Below are positions 8,888 through 15,615 of a DNA stretch of 23,242 nucleotides, in pieces; position 1 is the stretch's first letter; each line of letters begins with the position of its first letter. The stretch spans positions 1-23,242 of the forward strand of contig DBTY01000027.1 of the NCBI GenBank assembly GCA_002307295.1, read 5' to 3'. The stretch is from Ignavibacteriales bacterium UBA1304. Lineage in GTDB: Bacteria; Bacteroidota; Ignavibacteria; Ignavibacteriales; Ignavibacteriaceae. A program made the position numbers and the translations under genes. Under the pieces are notes generated by a model. The model worked only from the letters and a program-made list of their open reading frames with translations. It did not search any database and was not told the origin of the DNA.

Positions 8888-8919
8888 ATTGATACTTCGG
8901 CCTTATGGTTATAACTTTG
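8888..8919 (+). promoter_or_regulatory. Bacteroidota-type promoter for the RlpA-like gene
   Basis: TTG at 8889-8891 is followed after 20 bases by TAACTTTG at 8912-8919, an exact match to the Bacteroidota primary-sigma -7 element TAnnTTTG with the expected spacing to the -33 element. Transcription would start near 8925, leaving a leader of about 20 bases before the ATG at 8948. Confidence 0.6.
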
Positions 8920-8947
8920 TAACATCATTTAATAATTATGAGGCGAG

Positions 8948-9445
8948 ATGAAGTCATTAACAAAAGCATTTATTTTATTGTTTATGATTTTGCTGGCTGG
9001 TTTTACTTTAGTAAATATTGATACTAAAAAAGAATCAGTTCCGGTTTTAAACAATTCAAAGAATGCGGCAATTAATGAAGAAGATTCGGTTGGAAATACT
9101 TCGATGGTCAGTTACATCAATAAAGGGAAGATGAAAATATCGTGGTACGGACCACGTTTTCATGGAAAGAAAACTGCCAATGGCGAAGTATACAATCAGG
9201 CTTCTTTTACTGCAGCTCACAAAAACTATCGCTTTGGAACTCTGTTAAAAATTACGAACCCAGAAACTAATTTATCTGTGGTTGTAAGAATTAATGACAG
9301 GGGTCCGTTTACAAAGGGGCGCGAAGTGGATGTGTCTAAAGCTGCTGCTGACGAATTAGGTCTTTTAGGAACAGGCGTCGCTAAAATGCGCGTTGATGAA
9401 GTGGTTCTTAAAGGAGTTAACTTCCCTGTCATAAAGTTAAACTAA
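8948..9445 (+). CDS. rlpA: RlpA-like double-psi beta-barrel protein
   Basis: This is a 165-residue exported protein with an N-terminal hydrophobic signal or anchor (about residues 7-23), a low-complexity linker to residue 60, and one double-psi beta-barrel domain. RlpA hallmarks are present: SWYG (65-68), FHGKKTANGE (71-80), AAHK (89-92), RFGT (95-98), RINDRGPF (114-121) and EVDVSKAAADELG (126-138). RlpA proteins act at the septum or envelope, and some are lytic transglycosylases on peptidoglycan lacking stem peptides; activity here is not proven. The SPOR domain of proteobacterial RlpA is absent, so this is the short form, and no lipobox Cys is visible. A modest site (GAGGCGAG) lies immediately before the ATG. 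The gene has its own inferred promoter and terminator and so is probably monocistronic. Confidence 0.9.
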   Translation: MKSLTKAFILLFMILLAGFTLVNIDTKKESVPVLNNSKNAAINEEDSVGNTSMVSYINKGKMKISWYGPRFHGKKTANGEVYNQASFTAAHKNYRFGTLLKITNPETNLSVVVRINDRGPFTKGREVDVSKAAADELGLLGTGVAKMRVDEVVLKGVNFPVIKLN

Positions 9446-9469
9446 CTTTTTTGACCTCACAGTATTAAG

Positions 9470-9498
9470 AAAGCCCGGTTTTATACCGGGCTTTTTTT
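9470..9498 (+). terminator. Rho-independent terminator of the RlpA-like gene
   Basis: A perfect 10-bp stem (AAAGCCCGGT at 9470-9479 with ACCGGGCTTT at 9485-9494), a five-base loop and a run of seven T ending at 9498 lie 24 bases after the stop codon. Confidence 0.93.
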
Positions 9499-9570
9499 AT
9501 TTGCAGTTTCCTTATTTATCAGGAATTCTTATGTTAGTACTTTAATTATTTTTAATTTGGTTTTAGCTTT

Positions 9571-10125
9571 ATGATAAAATTGAACTTAGGTTGCGGCAAA
9601 GATATTAAGCCAGGATATATTAACCTGGATTTAGTCGATTACGGCGGTAATATGCTCCACGACATCAACTCCGCCCCTTACCCGTTTGAAGACAATTACT
9701 TCGACGAGATTTTTGCTTCGCATATTCTTGAACACTTAGACAGTTTTCATAAGACTATTACCGAGCTTTACAGAATTGCTAAACCGGGCGCGACTATTAT
9801 TGTTTACGCTCCTTTCTTCTTAAATACTAAATACTTTGGCGAACCCGACCATAAAATACCATTTTCGATACGCACATTTGATAATTACGAATTCATTGGG
9901 AACAGAAAGCTTAAGTTCTACGAAAAATGGAAGCTTAACCACAGAACTAATTACGAAGGGAAAGCTCAATTTGAAATCATTGAAAAAAAGTTTATTACTT
10001 CTCATTTCAAAATTCTGAAGTGGATGGATTTTTTTGTAAATATTGAACCTGTTATGTACGAAAGATTTTTTGCCGGTATCTTTTCGCCCGAAGAAGTGTT
10101 TTTTAAACTAAAAGTAATAAAATAG
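9571..10125 (+). CDS. Class I SAM-dependent methyltransferase
   Basis: This 184-residue cytoplasmic protein has a Rossmann methyltransferase core. Motif I is LNLGCGK (residues 4-10), with an acidic residue ending strand 2 (D20 in NLDLVD) that would bind the SAM ribose. The FDEIFASHILEHL segment (44-56) matches motif IV of the Methyltransf_11 type, and KPGATIIVYAP (71-81) matches motif VI. A PDHK-x-x-F segment (92-97) is common in relatives found near polysaccharide and surface-glycan genes, so a small-molecule or glycan substrate is plausible but not shown. No clear Shine-Dalgarno sequence precedes the ATG, which is common in Bacteroidota. It is the first gene of a cluster: glnE follows after 15 bases in the same frame. 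Confidence 0.85.
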   Translation: MIKLNLGCGKDIKPGYINLDLVDYGGNMLHDINSAPYPFEDNYFDEIFASHILEHLDSFHKTITELYRIAKPGATIIVYAPFFLNTKYFGEPDHKIPFSIRTFDNYEFIGNRKLKFYEKWKLNHRTNYEGKAQFEIIEKKFITSHFKILKWMDFFVNIEPVMYERFFAGIFSPEEVFFKLKVIK

Positions 10126-10140
10126 AGCCTCTGCTATACT

Positions 10141-12954
10141 TTGAAAATTAATAAAACAGATTGCATACTTTCAGATAACTTTATTAATTCCTTAGAACGC
10201 TTAGCGGCCGGGTATTTATCTCAGGAATCTTTCGAGCGGCTTATTGCCGTATTTGAAACTGAAGCCGGAAAGCATTTTTTTGACTCCAGCTCTGAAGCCA
10301 ACCTGCTTCGTATTCTTTTAAATAGGATGGATAAAACTTCCTTTTTATACGATTTAATAAAATACTCTATTTTTGTTGAAATTCTTATCGCCGTTTCTTC
10401 TTATAGCAATTACCTGACTGACATCTTAGTAAGGAACCCTGAATTTTTTTACACGATTTCCAACCCTTCTACTCTCGATAAAGAATTGAACGAGCATGTT
10501 CTTGAAGAAGAAATAAAAAGCATTACCGAAAACCTTAATACATTTAAAGGCAAAGTTAACGCTCTTAAGAGTTTAAAGAGAAAAGAAATTCTGCGTATTG
10601 GAATTAAGGACATAATCCTAAAAAAAGACTTACGCGAAATTACTACCGAACTATCCATTCTGGCAAAAACGCTTTCGGCAGAATTGTTTACCCTTTGTTA
10701 TAACGAAATTCTTGCAAAGTACAATATAGTTAGAAACGAGCGTAAATTCTGTTTGGTTAGCCTTGGCAAATTAGGCGGAAGCGAATTAAACTATAGTTCA
10801 GATATTGACCTGATTCTCTTCTATGACAAAAACTCTAAGTTAAAAGGGAAAGAGTATCATGAAATTCTAACGGAAACTACACAGCTTTTTATAGACAAAG
10901 CATCCGCTCCTTCTGGAAATGGTTTTCTATATAGAATAGATTTCCGTCTAAGACCAGACGGACGAAATTCCCCTTTGTGTAAATCGCTAAGCGATTACTT
11001 AGTTTATTATGAAACCCGCGGAGAAGACTGGGAACGCCAGATGCTGATTAAGGCCGGTTATGTTTGCGGCGACATTGATTTGTATAACAAATTTCAGAAA
11101 TACCTTACTCCTTTTATATATCCATCTATTTTCAGATCATCCCCGCTTGAACAAATAAGAAGGATGAAGGAGAATATTGAAAAGAATGCTAAATCGGCAG
11201 GAGATATTAAACTTAGCAAAGGAGGCATTAGAGATATTGAGTTTTCTTTGCAGGCGTTGCAGCTAATAAACGGCAAAAGATTTGAAGACCTGCGAACAGG
11301 AAATTCGCTTTTAGCAATAGAGAAATTAACCGCCCGGAATTTATTAAGCAGTCAGGAAGCCGCAGCTTTTAAAGAGGCTTACGTTTTTTACCGAAAAATT
11401 GAACATTTTTTACAGCTGCTTAACGACGCTCAGGTGCATACTATCCCTTCTGAAGGACGAAAATTAGAAAGTTTAGCTACGTTCCTTGGTTTTAATTCTG
11501 TCGCTAAGTTCAACAAAACTTTACAAAGCCTCCAAATTGAAACCGCCGCTATTTACAACTCAATTACCAATAACGACGATTCTGTTGAAATTGAAGACGA
11601 ACCGCTTAATAAGGTTAAAACCTTTGTTAACCCGGATAAAGCCCTTAAGAACCTCAACTTTTTACGGGAAGGGAAAGGAATACTAGACCAGAAAACTTTT
11701 GACGCAAAAGCTATTGAGAGCTTTTCGTCCATAGAAAACAAACTAATTAAATACTTATTAAATTCAACAGAGCCGGATTTAATTTTACAGAACTTTTGCC
11801 ATATAATAAAACCGGAATCTTTCCCGGCTATCTGGTATGAACAGTTTAGGAGCCAAAAGTTCTTTACGGCCTTTTTAAAGGTCCTTGAGTTTTCGCATAA
11901 AACATCTGACTTATTAATAAACGATAAAATCTGCAAAGAAGCGTTTATTACCCGAAGAGCTTTCGTAAATCTTGACGAAGCGGATTTATCCCGTATATCT
12001 CCCTCCCACATGTCGTTTTTACTTTCTCTTCAGTTCACGCTGGGTTTAATTGAAGTAAAAGAAGTTTTTGCTTTATTAAAAAAGTACTTTGACTACAAAA
12101 TTAAAACGGCAACCGAAGAAGTCCTTAAGAAATATAAAGGGAAATATTTTGTTGCTGCTCTCGGAAGTTTTGGCGCGGGCGAAATGAGTTTTGCCTCGGA
12201 TATTGATTTGATTTTTATCTCTACTGAAAAAATGGACAATCTTAAATCGCAAAAGGCGTTTGAAACTTTAGCTAAACAATTAAAAGAGCTCTGCCTTCCA
12301 TTTGAGATAGACTGCCGTCTGAAACCTGAAGGGCAAAGCAGTCCCATTGTTTGGAATTTAGAAAATTACGGAGTTTATTTAGGACGCCGGGCTAAAATAT
12401 GGGAATTTCAGTCTCTTACCAAATTACGCTTCATAGCAGGAGATATCGGCTTATTCAATTTGTTCAGGCAAACGATAAAGCAAAAAATAACAGAGCTTGA
12501 CGCGGCGCTTATAAAAAAAGAAGTCTACGAGATGCGCAAATTATCCTATCCTAAGTTCAACCAGTTAAACGACTCTTTTAATATAAAAAAGAGCAAAGGC
12601 GGAATAACAGACATCGAGTTTATCATACAATTCTTCCTATTAACTAATCCCGAATTATTTGATTCCTGTTCGGGCAAAAACTCCGGACTTATTCTTGAAG
12701 AATTTCCAGACGACAAAATTGCGCCTGAAGATAAAGAAGCTTTGCTTAATAATTTTTATTTCCTAAAGAAGCTTGAATTAAGTTTACAAAATATTTATAA
12801 TACTTCCCAGTTAAGCATTTCAAAAGATAAATTTGGCTATCAGAAATTAGCCATTTTTATGAAGTATGAAAGTCAGGAAGCGTTAAGCGGACTGATTGAA
12901 AAGACAAAAAATGAAAATTTCGTTATATTTGAAAAATATCTAAAGCAGGTTTAA
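10141..12954 (+). CDS. glnE: Glutamine synthetase adenylyltransferase / adenylyl-removing enzyme
   Basis: GlnE attaches AMP to and removes it from a tyrosine of glutamine synthetase, tuning nitrogen assimilation through PII. The 937-residue length matches the bifunctional family. Two nucleotidyltransferase modules are visible. The N-terminal (adenylyl-removing) one has LGKLGGSELNYSSDIDL with metal-binding Asp221 and Asp223, then DFRLRPDG and SKGGIRDIEF. The C-terminal (adenylyl-transferring) one has LGSFGAGEMSFASDIDL with Asp687 and Asp689, then DCRLKPEG and SKGGITDIEF. Each is followed by a helical bundle. Both metal pairs are intact, so both activities could be kept. The start is TTG: no in-frame ATG exists between the methyltransferase stop (10123-10125) and codon 63. 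No glnA or glnB is in the window, so the link to nitrogen control rests on the family. Confidence 0.9.
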   Translation: MKINKTDCILSDNFINSLERLAAGYLSQESFERLIAVFETEAGKHFFDSSSEANLLRILLNRMDKTSFLYDLIKYSIFVEILIAVSSYSNYLTDILVRNPEFFYTISNPSTLDKELNEHVLEEEIKSITENLNTFKGKVNALKSLKRKEILRIGIKDIILKKDLREITTELSILAKTLSAELFTLCYNEILAKYNIVRNERKFCLVSLGKLGGSELNYSSDIDLILFYDKNSKLKGKEYHEILTETTQLFIDKASAPSGNGFLYRIDFRLRPDGRNSPLCKSLSDYLVYYETRGEDWERQMLIKAGYVCGDIDLYNKFQKYLTPFIYPSIFRSSPLEQIRRMKENIEKNAKSAGDIKLSKGGIRDIEFSLQALQLINGKRFEDLRTGNSLLAIEKLTARNLLSSQEAAAFKEAYVFYRKIEHFLQLLNDAQVHTIPSEGRKLESLATFLGFNSVAKFNKTLQSLQIETAAIYNSITNNDDSVEIEDEPLNKVKTFVNPDKALKNLNFLREGKGILDQKTFDAKAIESFSSIENKLIKYLLNSTEPDLILQNFCHIIKPESFPAIWYEQFRSQKFFTAFLKVLEFSHKTSDLLINDKICKEAFITRRAFVNLDEADLSRISPSHMSFLLSLQFTLGLIEVKEVFALLKKYFDYKIKTATEEVLKKYKGKYFVAALGSFGAGEMSFASDIDLIFISTEKMDNLKSQKAFETLAKQLKELCLPFEIDCRLKPEGQSSPIVWNLENYGVYLGRRAKIWEFQSLTKLRFIAGDIGLFNLFRQTIKQKITELDAALIKKEVYEMRKLSYPKFNQLNDSFNIKKSKGGITDIEFIIQFFLLTNPELFDSCSGKNSGLILEEFPDDKIAPEDKEALLNNFYFLKKLELSLQNIYNTSQLSISKDKFGYQKLAIFMKYESQEALSGLIEKTKNENFVIFEKYLKQV

Positions 12955-12955
12955 C

Positions 12956-14950
12956 GTGAACATCATAAAGAAATACTATCCATATTTAACCGGACTTTTA
13001 GTTTTTATAGTTTACTTATTTACGCTGGCTCCTTCCGTTATGGAAATTGACACAGGCGAGTTAGCTACAGATTTACTTACATTAGGCATAGCCCATCCAA
13101 CAGGTTATCCGCTTTTCACTATAGTGGGGCATCTGTTTTCTCTTATCCCATTGCCTGGCAGCGGAATATACCGAATGAACCTTTTAGCAGCTTTATGGTG
13201 CTCTTGCGCAATAACTGTTTTTGTTTTTATTTCTAAGACCGTTTTAGAAAATATTGATTTGTTTCAAAGCAAAAAAATATCTGTCCAGCCTAAAGAAAGC
13301 AAAAAGAACAGAAAAAAAGGAGAAAAAGAAATTAAAGCGGAGCCTGCCGTAAATACCTTTAGCTTTTCCGAAAATATAATAATTCTGGCGTCTGTATTTG
13401 GCGGACTTATATTAGCTTTTGATAAAACGTTTTGGACGCAAAGTACTTCTATCGAAGTGTATTCGTTACATGCGCTGTTAGTTATGTTAGTTATTTATTT
13501 TCTAATAAAAGCTTATATCAGCCAAAACTCCGTAGAAACATTTTCAGTTCAAAATAAATGGCTCGTATTTTCAGTCGTTTTAGCTCTTTGCTTTTCTAAC
13601 CATATGACTTCTATCTTTATATTACCTGGAATTGCATATTTCTATTTTCTTAAAAATAAGCTATCAAAGAATTCTATACGGCTAATCGGTAAAATGCTGC
13701 TTGTATTTTTCCCGATATTAATGGTAATTTACTCATATTTGCCAATTAGGGCGTTGCAAAATCCAATTATGAACTGGAGCAATCCAATTGATTTGGAAAG
13801 AATTTTGCGCCATATCTCCGGTAAACAATATCAGGTTTGGCTATTTACTTCTTTTGATGCAGCGGCTAAACAATTTTCGCATTTTATAGATATTTTATTC
13901 GGTAATTATCTAAGCGGCGGATCGTTTTTTGGCGAATACAACATCGGCCTTTTCTTCATCGTAATTGGCATTTTGGCTTCATTTAAATATGCAAAACGCT
14001 TTTGGGGTTTTCTTGCAATAACTTTTGCATTCACTATCTTATATTCAATTAATTATGAAATCAACGACATTGATTCTTATTTTCTGCTGGGATTTATATC
14101 TTTAGCTTTCTTTTCTGTTTTTGGAATACTCTGGCTGATAAAACTTCTTAAATCCAAAAATCAGCCGTATCTTATTCCTATCGGAATCATTTCAGTTTTT
14201 ATTTTGATACAATGCTTCATTAACTTCAGAGAGAACAACGACCACAATGTTCACGTATACGAAGATTATACAAAATCGCTGATAGGTAGCGTAGACAAAA
14301 ACAGCCTTATTTTAAGCTACCAATGGGATTACTTTGTTTCAGCAGCTTATTATTTTCAAAACGTAGAAAACTACAGAAAAGACGTTATTATAGTAGATAA
14401 AGAATTATTACGCCGTTCCTGGTATTATAATCAGATAGAGCGGAATCACCCAGGAATTGTCAGCTCAATACAGCCGGACGTGAATGTATTTCTATCTGCG
14501 CTTGTCCCTTTTGAACGGAGCGAGCAATTTGACCCTAATCTGCTTGAGACGTCATACAGACGGATTATGGCGGATCTGATTACTTCAAATATTGATAAAC
14601 GCAGCGTGTACATAGGACCGGAATTAATTGAAAATGAAATGCAGAACGGAAGCTTTAGCATTCCTGACGGATATGATATAGTACCGGATTTATTCTTGTT
14701 TAAAGTTGTAAAAAAAGACGCTGGGTACGTCCCGGCCAAAAACCCTGATTTTACAATTAGATTTGAGAATAAAGACAATAAATACTCTATGGCTATAGAG
14801 AACATAACCGGAGCTATGCTTGTTAGAAGAGCGTTATATGAGTTTCAGCACAATAAACCTGGGAAAGCGGCATTATATACCGCTAAAATCAAAAAAGATT
14901 TTCCGGATTATGTTATTCCGGCCAATCTTTCAAAGGCTTTAGGTAATTAA
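12956..14950 (+). CDS. DUF2723 multi-pass membrane protein, probable GT-C glycosyltransferase
   Basis: This is a 664-residue membrane protein with about ten or more hydrophobic segments in the first 430 residues and a soluble C-terminal domain. The N-terminal signature fits DUF2723 (Pfam PF11028): an acidic first-loop motif EIDTGE (30-35), LGIAHPTGYPLF (43-54) and YRMNLL (72-77). A Lys-rich loop at about 105-130 is probably cytoplasmic. The acidic first loop is typical of GT-C enzymes using lipid-linked sugars, and human TMEM260 of this family is a protein O-mannosyltransferase acting on Ig-like IPT domains. By analogy this protein may glycosylate exported proteins, which is inference. At 664 residues it is shorter than many Bacteroidota members. 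The start is GTG, preceded by AGG about 8 bases upstream, one base after the glnE stop. Its TAA overlaps the convergent kinase stop. Confidence 0.85.
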   Translation: MNIIKKYYPYLTGLLVFIVYLFTLAPSVMEIDTGELATDLLTLGIAHPTGYPLFTIVGHLFSLIPLPGSGIYRMNLLAALWCSCAITVFVFISKTVLENIDLFQSKKISVQPKESKKNRKKGEKEIKAEPAVNTFSFSENIIILASVFGGLILAFDKTFWTQSTSIEVYSLHALLVMLVIYFLIKAYISQNSVETFSVQNKWLVFSVVLALCFSNHMTSIFILPGIAYFYFLKNKLSKNSIRLIGKMLLVFFPILMVIYSYLPIRALQNPIMNWSNPIDLERILRHISGKQYQVWLFTSFDAAAKQFSHFIDILFGNYLSGGSFFGEYNIGLFFIVIGILASFKYAKRFWGFLAITFAFTILYSINYEINDIDSYFLLGFISLAFFSVFGILWLIKLLKSKNQPYLIPIGIISVFILIQCFINFRENNDHNVHVYEDYTKSLIGSVDKNSLILSYQWDYFVSAAYYFQNVENYRKDVIIVDKELLRRSWYYNQIERNHPGIVSSIQPDVNVFLSALVPFERSEQFDPNLLETSYRRIMADLITSNIDKRSVYIGPELIENEMQNGSFSIPDGYDIVPDLFLFKVVKKDAGYVPAKNPDFTIRFENKDNKYSMAIENITGAMLVRRALYEFQHNKPGKAALYTAKIKKDFPDYVIPANLSKALGN

Positions 14951-15615
14951 AAGGGGGATTTTGCAAGCACTAAGCTTAAATGCGGCAACAGCAGATGATA
15001 CAAGCCCCACATGGTAAATCCCACTGACATCGGGATTGTCAGGTTATCGTCTGCAAATCCGAATGAAACGTTTTCTACTATTGCGCCAATTGCAGAAGCG
15101 ACTATAGCAATCAAGTATTCGGTTACGCTGTACTCTATCTTAGGGGTTACGCAGCAGACTATCACAGCGCTTATAAAAAAAGCAAGAGTGCCTTCTAAAC
15201 TTTTAGCTAAAAACTTATGCCTGCCATATTTTCTTCCAAGCAAAGCGGCCATAGAATCGCTTATTATAAGTATAGCAAACGCCGTAATGAAAATTACTTT
15301 GGGGAATATAATTGCAGTTAGAAGAGCCGAAACCAAAACATAAGTAGCGCCGTTTAAATTCTTTTTTGTAGAATCAATTTCGTGCTTTCTAAGCATAAAG
15401 CCAAACAATGCATTGAATAAACTCCCCACTCCCGATAAAAAGTGTCTGCAAAAATCAAGCGACAAGGCAAACACAGATAGCGCGCCAAGAATTATTATTG
15501 CGCTCATCCGCGGAATAAAATAATATACAATTGGTATTGAAAGAGAACAGAGATGAATTAATTTTCTTATTAATTCATCTCTGTATTGAATGGTTCCATT
15601 ATCAGTTTGATTCAT
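14947..15615 (-). CDS. Dolichol/phytol kinase-like CTP-dependent membrane kinase
   Basis: This 222-residue protein with about six or seven transmembrane segments belongs to the SEC59/DGK1/VTE5 group (COG0170), enzymes that use CTP to phosphorylate polyprenols, phytol or diacylglycerol. Supporting motifs are RKLIHL (17-22), DSMAALLGRKYGRHK (120-134), KSLEGT (138-143), Glu181 and DDNLTIP (189-195), which together outline the family's CTP-binding and catalytic region. The substrate cannot be deduced. The ATG lies inside the end of ftsH (14-base overlap), with a weak AAGGAA about 13 bases upstream, so translation may be coupled. Codons 11-23 contain a 16-bp perfect inverted repeat (15547-15584). 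It is the last gene of the greA-to-ftsH operon. Its stop overlaps that of the convergent DUF2723 gene. Confidence 0.88.
   Translation of the reverse strand: MNQTDNGTIQYRDELIRKLIHLCSLSIPIVYYFIPRMSAIIILGALSVFALSLDFCRHFLSGVGSLFNALFGFMLRKHEIDSTKKNLNGATYVLVSALLTAIIFPKVIFITAFAILIISDSMAALLGRKYGRHKFLAKSLEGTLAFFISAVIVCCVTPKIEYSVTEYLIAIVASAIGAIVENVSFGFADDNLTIPMSVGFTMWGLYHLLLPHLSLVLAKSPF
15547..15584 (-). repeat. 16-bp perfect inverted repeat just after ftsH, inside the kinase start
   Basis: ACAGAGATGAATTAAT (15547-15562) and ATTAATTCATCTCTGT (15569-15584) are exact reverse complements separated by six bases. In the operon mRNA this forms a 16-bp hairpin beginning 17 bases after the ftsH stop and about 30 bases into the kinase coding sequence. 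No U-tract follows, so it is not an ordinary terminator. Confidence 0.9.

Noticed and set aside
8822..8947. A riboswitch (for example a c-di-AMP type) upstream of rlpA
   Set aside because: The conserved sequence blocks of that class are not present, and a consensus promoter lies downstream of the hairpins, so they would not be in the rlpA leader.
9571..12954. A methyltransferase-GlnE fusion by TAG read-through
   Set aside because: The same frame can arise by chance; no read-through signal is visible, each protein is complete on its own, and a TTG start explains glnE.
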